Source of the DNA: Prochlorococcus sp. AG-347-L02 | Lineage (GTDB): Bacteria > Cyanobacteriota > Cyanobacteriia > PCC-6307 > Cyanobiaceae | Direction: 5' to 3' | NCBI GenBank assembly: GCA_003281255.1 | Contig: QCCL01000006.1 | Location: forward strand, 1-64,000 | DNA length: 64,000 bases | The notes under the pieces: generated by a model | What the model saw: the letters and a program-made list of their open reading frames with translations, nothing else | Databases searched by the model: none | Told to the model about the DNA's origin: nothing | Made by a program: the position numbers and the translations under genes | Shown: one piece after another, positions 1 to 9,414 of the stretch | How the letters are laid out: each line of letters begins with the position of its first letter | How positions within the stretch are numbered: position 1 is the first letter of the stretch

Positions 1-18
1 GAATCAAAAAAACTGGAT

Positions 19-2925
19 TTAAATAAATTCAGACTTAATAATATTTGAGCATCTTTTGCATAATTTTGTATTTTGGATTCCTTTAAAAGTATCTTTTTGA
101 TAATGCCAACATCTATCACATTTTTGACCTTGAGCTTTTTTTATTTGAATTTTGCCAAGTGCATTATTATCAATAATCAGAGAATTTTTTTTCAAATCAG
201 ATACCACTTGGAAGTTCGATACTATAAGCCAGTCCCTAAATAAATCTACATCTTGATTACCAAATTCTTTTAGCCAATTAAGTGAATCTTTTAAAACTTT
301 ATCTTCAGGTAAATAATTAACTTCAGTTTCTAAAGCTGCTCCAATTATTTGCTTGTTCCTACATCCTTCTATAGCCTTGTTAATTTCAACTCTCAAATTT
401 CTTAAATTTGCAATGTGCTCATTAAGTATTTGATTTTTCCATGACTGCGAAAATATTGGCCATCCTCTTTGAAAGACTGATTTTTCTTTAGTTGAATATG
501 GAATATTTTGCCAAATATCTTCAGCCATATGACAAAGCACTGGAGAAATAAGTACGGCTAAATTTTCAACAACTTTTGACATGACGAACTGACATGTTCT
601 TCTCCTAAATTGTGATTTAGAACTTACATATAACCTATCCTTCGCAATATCCAAATAAAAATTTGAAAGATCTACAACGCAAAAACTTTGCAAGATTTGG
701 AAAAATTTTGAAAATTCATAATTTTCATAAGCATTTGTTATTTGATCTGTAACCTCAACTAATCTGCCTAACATCCATTGATCTAAGAGAGGCAGTTGAT
801 CAATTTCAAAACTATCAATTTTAGGATCATAATCATGTATATTACCTAGAAGATATCTTGCAGTATTACGAACTTTTCTGTATACGTCTGAAAGTTGCTT
901 GAGTATATTTGAACCAATTGGAACATCTACTGAATAATCTACAGAGCTTACCCATAGCCTTAAAACATCAGCACCATAAGCAGGGTCAGTTTTTTTATTA
1001 TTACCACCATTAATAATAATATTTGGATCAACAACATTTCCTAAAGATTTGCTCATTTTTCTTCCGTTTTCATCAAGTGCGAAACCATGAGTCAAAACTT
1101 TCTTATATGGAGGTTTATTATTGACTGCAACAGATGTTAGCAAAGAAGACTGAAACCATCCTCGATGTTGATCTGAGCCCTCTAAATAAAGATCTGCTGG
1201 ATACTTTAATTCATTTCTTAGTTCACATACTGCGGCCCAGCTAGATCCAGAATCGAACCAAACATCCATTGTATCTGTTCCTTTTTTCCATAGATCCGAT
1301 TCTTTTGCATAATTTTCTGGCAAAAGATTCTTAACCTCCCAATCCCACCAAATATCTGCTCCATGTTCACTAAAAAGTTCTTGAATATGATTAATTATCT
1401 CGTTGTTAAGGAGAATATCATTACCATTTTTTTTATAAAAAACTGGAATAGGGACTCCCCATGACCTTTGTCTGGAAATACACCAATCTCCTCTACCAAC
1501 AACCATAGAATAAATTCTTTTCTTGCCAGTCTCTGGCATCCACTCAACATCTTCGATTGCCTTTAATGCAGTTGATCTAAATCCATTTACAGATGCAAAC
1601 CATTGTTCTGTTGCCCTAAAAATAGTTGGTTTTTTGGTTCTCCAATCATAAGGATATCTATGCTTATAATTTTCTTGTAATAGAAGCAAATTATTTTCTT
1701 TTAAATATTGAATAATTAAATCATTTGCATCTTTCAGGACATTCGATCCTTTGAATTGACCAGAATATTCATTTAAGTTCCCTTTTTCATCAACGACACA
1801 TGTTATTGGTAAATCATATTTTTGACCCACATTAAAATCATCTATCCCATGACCAGGCGCAGTATGAACAATTCCAGTTCCTGATTCTGTAGTAATGTAA
1901 TCTCCTCCAATTACAATTCTGCAATTTTTATTCTTAGAGGGATGTTGATATTCAATATTTTCCAATTTAGAGCCTTTAACCTCTAAAAGCACCTTGAAAT
2001 CTCTATTTAATTTCTTACTTATTTCAAAAGATAAATCCTTTGCTAAAAGGTAAATTTTTTTCTTTTCATCAATAGCAAAAACGTACTTTATTTTTGGATT
2101 TACTGCAACAGCTTCATTTGCAGGTATAGTCCAAGGAGTCGTGGTCCAAATAGTTATGAAAGAATTATTTTGAAAAAAATCTTTTTTGATATTAAGATTA
2201 TCTTGGATGAAATTTAATAGAATTTTCTCAGGTATTTTAGTGATTTTTAACGAAACATAAATACTTTTTGAATAATGTTCATCAGGATATTCTAATTCTG
2301 CTTCTGCAAGTGCAGTCCTTGAACTTGGACTCCAATGCACAGGTTTAAGACCACGATATATATAGCCATTTAAGAACATTTTCCCAAATACTCCAATCTG
2401 AGCAGATTCATAACTTTTCTTAAGTGTTAAGTAAGGGTTATTCCAATCTCCCCATATGCCCCACCTTTTGAAACCCTCCTTTTGATTATTAATTTGAATA
2501 TGGGCATAATCTGTTGCTTTTTTTCTTAGATTTAGAGTATCAAGATTCTTTCTTTCATCAGATTTTAAATTCTGAAGAACTTTTAATTCAATAGGTAATC
2601 CATGACAGTCCCAACCAGGTACGAAATGAACCCTAAACCCTCTTAAGGTTTTGTACTTATTTATTATGTCTTTTAAAACTTTATTAAGGGCATGACCCAT
2701 ATGAAGCGCTCCATTTGCATAAGGAGGGCCATCATGTAATGTAAATATTTCGCCTGAATTACTTGAACCTAATTGGAAATCAATATCATTGTTAGCCCAA
2801 AATTTCTGAATCTCGGGTTCTCTTACAACTGAGTTAGCACGCATTGAAAAATCAGTTTTTAGTAAATTTAAAGTCTCTTTATAAGAAAAATTTGATTTTT
2901 GTTCTTTGCTATTTTGAGATTTCAT
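19..2925 (-). CDS. ileS: Isoleucyl-tRNA synthetase
   Basis: Charges tRNA-Ile with isoleucine in the cytoplasm. The 968-residue length is normal for a bacterial class I IleRS. The HIGH signature is seen as HMGH at about residues 75-78 and the KMSKS loop as KMSKS near residue 622, with the large CP1 editing domain between them. The C-terminus carries a CxxC...CxxC zinc-finger motif (CDRCWHY and CKRC, about residues 930-960). The ATG start is followed by a lysine- and serine-rich stretch typical of low-GC Prochlorococcus. Its stop codon is 18 bases from the window edge, so the next gene downstream is not visible. Confidence 0.97.
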   Translation of the reverse strand: MKSQNSKEQKSNFSYKETLNLLKTDFSMRANSVVREPEIQKFWANNDIDFQLGSSNSGEIFTLHDGPPYANGALHMGHALNKVLKDIINKYKTLRGFRVHFVPGWDCHGLPIELKVLQNLKSDERKNLDTLNLRKKATDYAHIQINNQKEGFKRWGIWGDWNNPYLTLKKSYESAQIGVFGKMFLNGYIYRGLKPVHWSPSSRTALAEAELEYPDEHYSKSIYVSLKITKIPEKILLNFIQDNLNIKKDFFQNNSFITIWTTTPWTIPANEAVAVNPKIKYVFAIDEKKKIYLLAKDLSFEISKKLNRDFKVLLEVKGSKLENIEYQHPSKNKNCRIVIGGDYITTESGTGIVHTAPGHGIDDFNVGQKYDLPITCVVDEKGNLNEYSGQFKGSNVLKDANDLIIQYLKENNLLLLQENYKHRYPYDWRTKKPTIFRATEQWFASVNGFRSTALKAIEDVEWMPETGKKRIYSMVVGRGDWCISRQRSWGVPIPVFYKKNGNDILLNNEIINHIQELFSEHGADIWWDWEVKNLLPENYAKESDLWKKGTDTMDVWFDSGSSWAAVCELRNELKYPADLYLEGSDQHRGWFQSSLLTSVAVNNKPPYKKVLTHGFALDENGRKMSKSLGNVVDPNIIINGGNNKKTDPAYGADVLRLWVSSVDYSVDVPIGSNILKQLSDVYRKVRNTARYLLGNIHDYDPKIDSFEIDQLPLLDQWMLGRLVEVTDQITNAYENYEFSKFFQILQSFCVVDLSNFYLDIAKDRLYVSSKSQFRRRTCQFVMSKVVENLAVLISPVLCHMAEDIWQNIPYSTKEKSVFQRGWPIFSQSWKNQILNEHIANLRNLRVEINKAIEGCRNKQIIGAALETEVNYLPEDKVLKDSLNWLKEFGNQDVDLFRDWLIVSNFQVVSDLKKNSLIIDNNALGKIQIKKAQGQKCDRCWHYQKDTFKGIQNTKLCKRCSNIIKSEFI

Positions 2926-3043
2926 ACGACGATATTAAAGAATATTGGTGATCAAAAGAATTATTTAAATAAATCTAATTCATTATATTCTTAATTGACC
3001 TGTAGTTTTTTTGAGATGTTTCAAATGACCAATATATTTGATT

Positions 3044-3493
3044 TCAGACTTTTATATTATCATTTTTATCATTTCTTACCCACTTTTTTTGGGTTGCATT
3101 TTTATTATTACTACCAAAATTAAAAAAATTTGAAGGTTTCGTTAAATCACCAAATACAAAATTAATAGATTCTAATATTTTCGAAAAGTTATTTTTAAAC
3201 GCCAAAAAGGTAGTTAATTTTTTCTTTTCATTATCTGTCAATTGGTACCATCTAGATAAAAAAAGCTCTACTAGATAAAAAATAACAAGTACCGTTAAAA
3301 AAAGGAGAATTATAAAAAATGACCCATCTAATGTTTTATTTTTAATTATTAATATCAAACCTATTAATAAATTTAAAAAAGCTTTTATTAAGTCTTTTGG
3401 TTTGCCAAGTTCAAGATAAATTATCGGTACAGTTAGAAATATGGTCCCAATTACAACATAAAAAGTTCCTAAATAAAATATAAAACTATCCAT
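3044..3493 (-). CDS. Small cyanobacterial membrane protein, possibly Ycf66-like
   Basis: A 149-residue protein with three hydrophobic segments (about residues 5-26, 36-52 and 57-79) followed by a basic, asparagine-rich soluble tail. The layout of N-terminal membrane helices, a glutamate in the third helix and a charged tail beginning near SRWYQLT resembles the Ycf66 family of cyanobacteria and plastids, whose function is unknown. I cannot confirm the family without a profile search. It lies between ileS and tRNA-Leu on the same strand, and could be read with ileS. Confidence 0.7.
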   Translation of the reverse strand: MDSFIFYLGTFYVVIGTIFLTVPIIYLELGKPKDLIKAFLNLLIGLILIIKNKTLDGSFFIILLFLTVLVIFYLVELFLSRWYQLTDNEKKKLTTFLAFKNNFSKILESINFVFGDLTKPSNFFNFGSNNKNATQKKWVRNDKNDNIKV

Positions 3494-3564
3494 TAATTTA
3501 AATACTTAATTGAATTATAAGAGTGGATATAGATAAGCAAACTATCTATCAGAATTCCCTTAAG

Positions 3565-3646
3565 TGCGGTCGGGGAGACTTGAACTCCCACACCCGAAGA
3601 TACGAGTACCTAAAACTCGCGCGTCTACCAATTCCGCCACGACCGC
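3565..3646 (-). tRNA. tRNA-Leu (anticodon UAG)
   Basis: Read on the minus strand, the 82-nt sequence folds as a class II leucine tRNA. The 7-bp acceptor stem is GCGGTCG with CGACCGC plus discriminator A. It has the leucine-type D arm (GGCGGAATTGGTAGACGC), an anticodon stem CGAGT/ACTCG around loop TTTAGGT (anticodon TAG), a short variable arm, and a T arm with GTTCAAGTC. CCA is not encoded. It would read CUN leucine codons. Confidence 0.97.
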
Positions 3647-3694
3647 TCAAATAAAATAATAATTGAAAGAGGTATATTTTAAAAATTTTTTTTC

Positions 3695-3778
3695 TTAAGA
3701 TGATTAATTTGACACATTAAATTAAATTAAAAATTTCTTAAAAGAAATTTTTTATGTTTGAGCATGCAATCATCTTAA
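3695..3778 (+). promoter_or_regulatory. Nested double stem-loop in the crtR leader
   Basis: An 11-bp perfect outer stem pairs 3695-3705 (TTAAGATGATT) with 3768-3778 (AATCATCTTAA). Inside it an AT-rich hairpin pairs 3729-3737 with 3744-3752 (AAAAATTTC/GAAATTTTT). The structure ends about 25 bases before the apparent crtR start. It lies between the divergent tRNA-Leu and crtR genes, so it could be a crtR 5' UTR element, a small RNA, or a DNA-level regulatory site. The pairing is seen directly; a function is inference. Confidence 0.5.
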
Positions 3779-3802
3779 AATATTAGTTATATTATTTAAA
3801 GA

Positions 3803-4834
3803 ATAAAAGAAACGATTTCAAACCTAACCAATAAAAATACAACGACAAACACTAATTCTTCAAAAACAATTAATTGGCAAAAAGAGATTAAAAATTACGT
3901 AGATCCGCCAAGTTTTTGGAATCCAACATTAGGTTTATTCTTTGGTGGTTATTTTCTTGCTTTTCTTAGCATATGGCAATGGTATAGAGGTATTTGGCCT
4001 TTACCTTTACTTGTAGCCACTGCATTTTTAGCTTTACATATTGAAGGTACTGTTATTCATGATGCCTGTCATAAAGCTGCTCATCCAGTTCCTTGGATAA
4101 ATCAAGCAATGGGTCATGGCTCAGCAATTCTATTAGGGTTTAGTTTCCCAGTTTTTACGAGAGTACATTTACAACATCATATTCATGTAAATCACCCCAA
4201 AAATGATCCAGATCATATTGTCAGTACTTTTGGTCCAATTTGGCTAATTGCTCCAAGATTTTTTTATCATGAGGTGTTTTTCTTTCAAAGAAAACTCTGG
4301 CGAAAATATGAATTACTACAATGGGGAATTGAAAGATCCATATTCATATCAATTATCTTGGCAGGTTTGAAATTTGACTTTATGAATTTAATTTATAATT
4401 TATGGTTTGGGCCAGCATTAATGGTGGGGGTCACTTTAGGAATATTTTTTGATTATTTACCCCATAGACCATTTCGATCTAAAAATAAATGGATAAATTC
4501 TCGCGTTTATCCAAGCAAATTTATGAATTTATTAATAATGGGACAAAATTACCATCTCATTCATCATCTTTGGCCTTCGATTCCTTGGTTTGAATACAAA
4601 ATAGCTTATGAAAAAACTAAGCCCTTATTGGATAAAAAAGGCTCCCCTCAAAGGGTTGGGATATTTGAAAGTAAAGAAGACATTTTTAACTTTATTTATG
4701 ATCTATTAATAGGTGTAAGGAGTCATAGCAAAAAGAGGGGGAAAATAAGAAAAATCATAAATTTATATCCAGGCTTTAAAATAAAAAAATTTTTATTAAA
4801 GATAGTCAACAAAACCTTTATTGGAAGCAACTAA
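3803..4834 (+). CDS. crtR: Beta-carotene hydroxylase
   Basis: Membrane di-iron hydroxylase that adds 3-hydroxyls to beta-ionone rings, making zeaxanthin from beta-carotene. The histidine clusters of the fatty-acid-desaturase-like fold are present: HDACH (near 4060), HLQHHIHVNH, and HLIHH with HLWP near the C-terminus, with hydrophobic segments between. The first ATG (4109) lies after the first histidine box, so the gene must start earlier. The frame is open from the TAA at 3797-3799 but has no ATG, GTG or TTG before 4109. ATA at 3803, giving an N-terminus reading (M)KETISNL, is the most natural start, with ACG 3812 and ATT 3815 as alternatives. About 343 residues. The identity is firm; the start is not. 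Confidence 0.92.
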   Translation: MKETISNLTNKNTTTNTNSSKTINWQKEIKNYVDPPSFWNPTLGLFFGGYFLAFLSIWQWYRGIWPLPLLVATAFLALHIEGTVIHDACHKAAHPVPWINQAMGHGSAILLGFSFPVFTRVHLQHHIHVNHPKNDPDHIVSTFGPIWLIAPRFFYHEVFFFQRKLWRKYELLQWGIERSIFISIILAGLKFDFMNLIYNLWFGPALMVGVTLGIFFDYLPHRPFRSKNKWINSRVYPSKFMNLLIMGQNYHLIHHLWPSIPWFEYKIAYEKTKPLLDKKGSPQRVGIFESKEDIFNFIYDLLIGVRSHSKKRGKIRKIINLYPGFKIKKFLLKIVNKTFIGSN

Positions 4835-4839
4835 CTTAG

Positions 4840-5133
4840 TTAATCATTAATAATTTTTGGTACTTTAAAATATTTATCTTCTCTCAATGGACCCAATTCT
4901 AAAATTTCTTCATTGCAATCAGAATTTTTCTTTTCGTCTTTTCTAAATACATTTACAACCTCTATAGCTCTAGTTGTAGAGGGGACACCATCTGTATCAA
5001 TTTTTTCAAGTTGTCTTATATAATCCAATATCTTTTCTAATTGTTCTGCATGATTATTAATTTCATCCTCGTTAAGTTCTAATCTCGCTAAATGAGCAAC
5101 TTTTTTAACTTCCTCTTTAGTTATTTTTGTCAT
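4840..5133 (-). CDS. gatC: Asp/Glu-tRNA amidotransferase subunit C
   Basis: The small subunit of GatCAB, which converts Glu-tRNA(Gln) (and Asp-tRNA(Asn)) to the amidated form in organisms lacking GlnRS. The 97-residue protein shows the GatC pattern: N-terminal ITKEEVKKVAHLARLEL, a central ILDYIRQLEKIDTDGVPST segment, and a C-terminal LREDKYFKVPKII tail that wraps GatA. It converges on crtR with five bases between stop codons. gatA and gatB are not in the window. Confidence 0.95.
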   Translation of the reverse strand: MTKITKEEVKKVAHLARLELNEDEINNHAEQLEKILDYIRQLEKIDTDGVPSTTRAIEVVNVFRKDEKKNSDCNEEILELGPLREDKYFKVPKIIND

Positions 5134-5304
5134 ACCTTTAATTTCTTTCTTACTAAATAATAGTTTATTAATGACAACTTATTTACGTATCCTTTGAATT
5201 TCAAATAATTTAAAAAAATAATAACATCTTTTTGAAAATCAATATCAATTAATAGCCTTAATTATTTTTCTCAGCTAAATATGTTATTAGATAGATATTG
5301 AAAA

Positions 5305-5889
5305 ATAGAAGAAAAATTATTTCCAAAAAATTTTTTTTATCGGCACTCTAAACTTGTTGCTCCTGATTTAATAGGCTGTCACCTTATAAAAAAAAATAAT
5401 GAGATAGATCAAGTTAAAGGGGTTATTGTTGAAACTGAAGCTTATTCACAGGAAGAGGAGGCCTGTCATGGCTACCGCAAAATGACTGAATCAAACAAAT
5501 CATTATTTGGCAAACCTGGCACATTTTATATTTACAAAACTTATGGCATACATCATTGTTTAAACATAGTTACTGATAAAGAAAATTTTGCGAGTGGTGT
5601 TTTGATAAGATCAGTTTTTATCCCTAATAAGAATGAGAGATTCGCTTCTGGACCTGGCCTAGTAACTAAAACATTCAGTGTAGATATTTCATTTAACTCA
5701 CTTGAAGTTCTTAATAAAAAATCTTTATGGATTTCTCCTAGAGACTCCACCCTAGAAGAAAAAGATCTTATTCAAACTACGAGAATTGGCATATCAAAGG
5801 CAAAAAATATAAAATGGCGTTGGTATCTCAAAAATAGTAGGAGTGTGAGTAAAAGATTAAAAGGTGACAGAACACCTAAATTTCAATAA
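5305..5889 (+). CDS. Methylpurine-DNA glycosylase (3-methyladenine type), start uncertain
   Basis: Base-excision repair glycosylase of the AAG/MPG family that removes alkylated purines. The conserved order of family motifs is present: FFYRHSKLVAPDLIGCHL, VETEAY with the catalytic glutamate, ACHGYRKMT, FGKPGTFYIYKTYGIHHCLN, and a C-terminal RVSKRLKGDR-like basic end. The first ATG, 5482, would drop the catalytic glutamate, so translation must begin upstream. The frame is open from a TGA at 5299-5301 with no ATG, GTG or TTG. ATA at 5305 gives 194 residues, normal for the family. An ATG at 5281 is in frame but cut off by the TGA at codon 7. This is either a non-standard start or a recently damaged gene. 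Confidence 0.82.
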   Translation: MEEKLFPKNFFYRHSKLVAPDLIGCHLIKKNNEIDQVKGVIVETEAYSQEEEACHGYRKMTESNKSLFGKPGTFYIYKTYGIHHCLNIVTDKENFASGVLIRSVFIPNKNERFASGPGLVTKTFSVDISFNSLEVLNKKSLWISPRDSTLEEKDLIQTTRIGISKAKNIKWRWYLKNSRSVSKRLKGDRTPKFQ

Positions 5890-5910
5890 TCATTTATTTA
5901 TTTAAGCGTA

Positions 5911-6927
5911 ATGCAAATTTGGCCTCATAAACATATCCACACACTAGCTAATTTTTCAATTAAAGATTATGAGTCAGTATTTGAATTAGCTAATAGATTT
6001 GATGCACTTAAGAATGCAGGAACAAAAAAGATACCGGCCTTACAAGGAACTTTGGTAACGTCTTTATTTTTTGAAGCTAGTACAAGAACAAAAAATAGTT
6101 TTGAGCTTGCAGCAAAAAGACTTTCTGCTGATGTCCAAACGTTTGCGCCATCCTCCAGCTCTTTAACAAAAGGTGAAACAATAATTGATACAGCAATAAC
6201 TTATTCTGCTATGGGGGCGGATACATTAGTTATCAGACATTCATCAAGTTACATAACCTTTGAGATCGCAAAAAAACTTGATGCAATAAATTCCAAGACT
6301 TCGGTTCTTAATGCGGGAGATGGATTACATAGTCACCCTAGTCAAGGATTGCTTGACATTTATACATTGATAAAATTCTTTTCCCAAAAAACACTGACTC
6401 CAGAGGTTTTAAATTCCAAAAAAATTTTGATAATCGGAGACGTTAATCATTCAAGGGTTGCCAGGTCAAATCTTTGGGCTTTGAGTGCATTCGGCGCCGA
6501 TATAATCTTATGTGGTCCCAAGGCATTAATACCTGATGAATTTATCAATTTTTTAAAAACCCCCGCGCCAAATCAAATAGAAGATCCTGTTAAATCAAGA
6601 GGTTCCATAACAATTTCTAGATCATTGGAAGAATCAATAAAAATTGCAGATGCGATTATTGTTTTAAGACTCCAGAAAGAGAGAATGATGGGAAATTTAC
6701 TAAGTAGCATTGATTCATATAGTTTGGATTATGGCTTAACTCCAGAGAAATTATCTTTAAATAATAAAGAAATTCCAATTCTACATCCTGGTCCCATTAA
6801 CAGAGATATTGAAATAAGTAGCAAAGTGGTAGATCGATATCCTAATTGCTTAATTAATAATCAAGTTGCAAATGGTATCCCTATAAGAATGGCTTTGCTT
6901 TATTTATTACAAAAACACAACAAGTAA
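5911..6927 (+). CDS. pyrB: Aspartate carbamoyltransferase, catalytic chain
   Basis: Catalyses the condensation of carbamoyl phosphate and aspartate, the first committed step of pyrimidine synthesis. The carbamoyl-phosphate loop STRTK (near residue 56) and the C-terminal HPGPINR motif are both visible, as is [15 protein letters not shown] sequence in the middle. 338 residues is the usual length for a bacterial catalytic chain. No regulatory pyrI lies nearby. The gene follows the DNA glycosylase by 21 bases and could be cotranscribed. It ends 2 bases from the convergent ycf20 gene. Another pyrimidine gene, pyrD, is at 39 kb. Confidence 0.97.
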   Translation: MQIWPHKHIHTLANFSIKDYESVFELANRFDALKNAGTKKIPALQGTLVTSLFFEASTRTKNSFELAAKRLSADVQTFAPSSSSLTKGETIIDTAITYSAMGADTLVIRHSSSYITFEIAKKLDAINSKTSVLNAGDGLHSHPSQGLLDIYTLIKFFSQKTLTPEVLNSKKILIIGDVNHSRVARSNLWALSAFGADIILCGPKALIPDEFINFLKTPAPNQIEDPVKSRGSITISRSLEESIKIADAIIVLRLQKERMMGNLLSSIDSYSLDYGLTPEKLSLNNKEIPILHPGPINRDIEISSKVVDRYPNCLINNQVANGIPIRMALLYLLQKHNK

Positions 6928-6929
6928 AT

Positions 6930-7271
6930 TTATAGTAACTTAAGACTTTCAGTAAAGAAACCATAAAATAATCCCAATCTTAAAGAATCTAATAAAAGTA
7001 CTAAAAATTTCTTTTTCCTTTCAAATCTAAAATTTCTTCTTAGAAATATTAAAAACTCAATAAAAACTACTGATAAAAAAGCAGCTACAGGATCCATGAG
7101 TTCCACGACGGCACTTACCATACCAAGAGAACTTCCAAAAAAGTATCCTATTAAAAGTGTAATCAATGATATTGAATATCTTCGCCATGGATTATTAGCC
7201 CAAATACTTAATGTCTGAATATTTTCCACAATTTTTAGCTGAAATTTTGTCTTTTGAGGTTTAACAACCAT
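6930..7271 (-). CDS. ycf20: Ycf20-like membrane protein (DUF565)
   Basis: A 113-residue protein matching the Ycf20/DUF565 pattern of cyanobacteria and plastids: an NPWRRYS motif, two hydrophobic segments (LITLLIGYFFGSSLGMVS and VAAFLSVVFIEFLIFL) and a C-terminal LLDSLRLGLFYGFFTESLKLL. In algae and plants Ycf20 relatives have been linked to non-photochemical quenching; the role here is inferred only from family. It follows the small gene at 7283 with 11 bases between and is probably in one transcript with it. Confidence 0.88.
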   Translation of the reverse strand: MVVKPQKTKFQLKIVENIQTLSIWANNPWRRYSISLITLLIGYFFGSSLGMVSAVVELMDPVAAFLSVVFIEFLIFLRRNFRFERKKKFLVLLLDSLRLGLFYGFFTESLKLL

Positions 7272-7282
7272 TTTGCACTAAA

Positions 7283-7483
7283 CTAAGCTGCTTCAGAGTT
7301 TGATTGAATTTTAGTATTTCCTTCTATTAATTCAAGTAATGCATCCAACTGAGCCATTAATCCTCTTAATTCGCCTGGGTCAGGGAAAAGGTCATCTTCT
7401 TTAATTCCTAAATGCATTTCTCTGAGCTCTTGCCTTAAATAGCGTATGTGACTAATGGCTTGCTCTCTTTTGGTTTGCGACAT
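7283..7483 (-). CDS. Small conserved cyanobacterial protein of unknown function
   Basis: 66 residues with a predicted helical, charged sequence (IRYLRQELREMHLGIKEDD, then LRGLMAQLDALLELIEG). There is no membrane segment, cysteine pair or catalytic motif. The even hydrophobic spacing suggests a two-helix coiled coil. The ATG start follows an A-rich leader. It lies just upstream of ycf20 on the same strand, so the two are likely cotranscribed. I do not recognise a function. Confidence 0.8.
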   Translation of the reverse strand: MSQTKREQAISHIRYLRQELREMHLGIKEDDLFPDPGELRGLMAQLDALLELIEGNTKIQSNSEAA

Positions 7484-7635
7484 GATATAAATTTTTACAG
7501 TATTATTTTAAAAAAAAATATTTTTGAAAAGGAGAGTTTGCATATTTATGACTGAGAATGAAGATAAATGACCTAACAACAATTTGAAAAGATCATTAAA
7601 ATTGAAACTTATCATATCCTTGAAAATACGTACTT

Positions 7636-7689
7636 AATTCTTATATCAATTTTAAATAATTAAATTCTTATATCAATTTTAAATAATTA
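7636..7689. repeat. Perfect 27-bp tandem duplication
   Basis: The 27-base unit beginning AATTCTTATATCAATTTTAA occurs twice head to tail (7636-7662 and 7663-7689) with no mismatch. It lies in the 230-bp gap between two divergent small genes, 40 bases upstream of the DUF2555 gene, so it could affect that promoter's spacing. Nothing else is recognisable in this gap. Confidence 0.9.
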
Positions 7690-7729
7690 CTTGAGGCTTT
7701 ATTATTAGAGTATATTGACTCTACTCAAT

Positions 7730-7951
7730 ATGAAATTCATTTCTGAAAATAAAATAAGTGAGGAACTAGTAAATTCTTTTGATGAAGAAATGACCCTTGA
7801 GCTCGCTAAAAGGCTAGAGGAAGATAATTATAATACTCCTTTTGATGGTTTAAAAGACTGGCACTTACTGAGAGCTCTTGCAATCAATAGACCTGAATTA
7901 ACTACTAATTATAGCCATCTCCTCGATCAGGAACCTTTCGATGAAAACTAA
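7730..7951 (+). CDS. DUF2555-family small cyanobacterial protein
   Basis: An acidic protein of about 73 residues with the DUF2555 pattern: an ELAKRLEEDNY stretch, then FDGLKDWHLLRALAINRPEL and a C-terminal HLLDQEPFDE. The function is unknown. The ATG at 7730 is preferred; a TTG at 7715 would add five residues. Its last 11 bases overlap the start of coaBC, so the two are translationally linked. Confidence 0.85.
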   Translation: MKFISENKISEELVNSFDEEMTLELAKRLEEDNYNTPFDGLKDWHLLRALAINRPELTTNYSHLLDQEPFDEN

Positions 7952-9197
7952 AAGTAAAGACTCTAAAATAAAGGTTCTTTTATTAATAACTGGGAGTATT
8001 GCAGCTGTAAGAATTCCGTTACTAGTTAGCCAATTAGCGAAAGAAAATTATGAAATAAAATGCGTTTTATCAAAAAATGCAGAAAAATTAATAAAGCCAC
8101 TTTCTCTTTCTATATTAAGTAGAAACCGGTGCATTTTAGAAAATGATCAATGGTCTGATAGTCAATCAACACCTCTTCACATAGAACTAGGTAACTGGGC
8201 TGATATTTTAATCATCGCCCCTTTAACAGCGACAACATTAGCAAAATGGGTAACTGGAAATGCAGAGGGATTGATCCCGAGCATTTTAATAGCAAATATA
8301 AAGCCAATCATTGTTGCACCAGCAATGAACACACAAATGTGGCTAAATAAAGCTGTCCAAAAAAATTATGAAAATTTACATAATTACGAAAATGTTTTGT
8401 CTTTGCAACCAAGTGAAGGCCTCTTATCATGTGATGCTATTGGCATCGGTAAGATACCTCCAAATGATCTAATCCAATTAGCTCTTGAATTTATAGCTTC
8501 ATACAAACAAAATGAATATCGCAAAGATTTACTTAATAAAGAAATTTTAATAACTGGAGGGTGTACCTCAGAGAAAATTGACGCAGCAAGACACATTACT
8601 AACAAAAGTTCTGGAGCTATGGGCCTACTTCTTTCTCAAGTAGCAAGGTTTAGAGGAGCACAAGTAAAATATGTTCATGGGCCTCTGAAAATCGATAAGA
8701 ATCTTACTGATGGAATAAAAAGATATGAAATTGAAAATAGTGTTGATTTAATTAGGGCAATTAATAGTGAAATATCAAATTGCGATTATTTTTTCATGAA
8801 TGCAGCAGTATCTGATTTCAAGATAACCTCTAATACTTCAGCTAAAATTCCAAAAAATCAAATTAATGCTCATTTGAATCAAAACTTTGAGCTAGTCCCA
8901 GATATATTAAAAACAATTAGTAAATCAAAAAAAGATAACCAAGTTTTTGTAGGTTTTTGTGCTTTTACAGGATCTATCGAAGAGGCACGAATGACAATTA
9001 AAGAAAAGATTATCCAAAAGGGTTGTGATTATCTATTCGCAAATCCAATTGATCTTGAAGGCCAGGGATTTGGCTTTTTGGCACAAAATGAAGGCTGGCT
9101 ATTTGATACTAACAATATGGAACAATACATTCACAAAACATCAAAAATTGATTTAGCAAATAAATTAATAACCCAAATTATTTCATTAAAAAAATAA
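7941..9197 (+). CDS. coaBC: Bifunctional phosphopantothenoylcysteine decarboxylase / phosphopantothenate-cysteine ligase
   Basis: Two consecutive steps of coenzyme A synthesis. The N-terminal flavin-dependent decarboxylase domain (about residues 1-190) has the GSIAAVR start, the catalytic histidine in HIELGNWAD, the PAMNTQMW motif, and the conserved cysteine in GLLSCDAIG. The C-terminal ligase domain has ITGGCTSEKID, NKSSGAMG and the nucleotide-binding AAVSDF segment. 418 residues is standard. It overlaps the DUF2555 gene. No close terminator is seen before the psbO promoter region. Confidence 0.96.
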   Translation: MKTKSKDSKIKVLLLITGSIAAVRIPLLVSQLAKENYEIKCVLSKNAEKLIKPLSLSILSRNRCILENDQWSDSQSTPLHIELGNWADILIIAPLTATTLAKWVTGNAEGLIPSILIANIKPIIVAPAMNTQMWLNKAVQKNYENLHNYENVLSLQPSEGLLSCDAIGIGKIPPNDLIQLALEFIASYKQNEYRKDLLNKEILITGGCTSEKIDAARHITNKSSGAMGLLLSQVARFRGAQVKYVHGPLKIDKNLTDGIKRYEIENSVDLIRAINSEISNCDYFFMNAAVSDFKITSNTSAKIPKNQINAHLNQNFELVPDILKTISKSKKDNQVFVGFCAFTGSIEEARMTIKEKIIQKGCDYLFANPIDLEGQGFGFLAQNEGWLFDTNNMEQYIHKTSKIDLANKLITQIISLKK

Positions 9198-9258
9198 AAA
9201 AAAATTTTTTAATTTGTATTTTTTTGTAATCTTAATCATTAAAAATTATGTGATAGCT

Positions 9259-9264
9259 TAAAAT
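9259..9264 (+). promoter_or_regulatory. Possible psbO -10 element
   Basis: TAAAAT lies about 150 bases before the psbO start in the gap after coaBC. No convincing -35 is seen at the right distance, so this is a weak call based on sequence alone. Confidence 0.25.
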
Positions 9265-9414
9265 AATTCAAGTTTTTTAAAATCTAAAAAGCTACGGGTT
9301 GTTTCGAGGATTTAATAGTCCTATCTTTTATGGTCCTTTCCCTTGTAATATCCGTACTGAACTTATTAGATGACCTTTAATCTATCGTCACAGAACTTTA
9401 CTGCAACTTTAATT

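Noticed and set aside
7551..7571. Seven-codon ATG frame after an AAGGAGAG sequence
   Set aside because: The spacing from the ribosome-binding-like site is long and seven codons is too short to support; it may still be a leader peptide but there is no evidence.
9330..9380. Sixteen-codon frame in the psbO leader
   Set aside because: No ribosome-binding site and no visible conservation; more likely chance.
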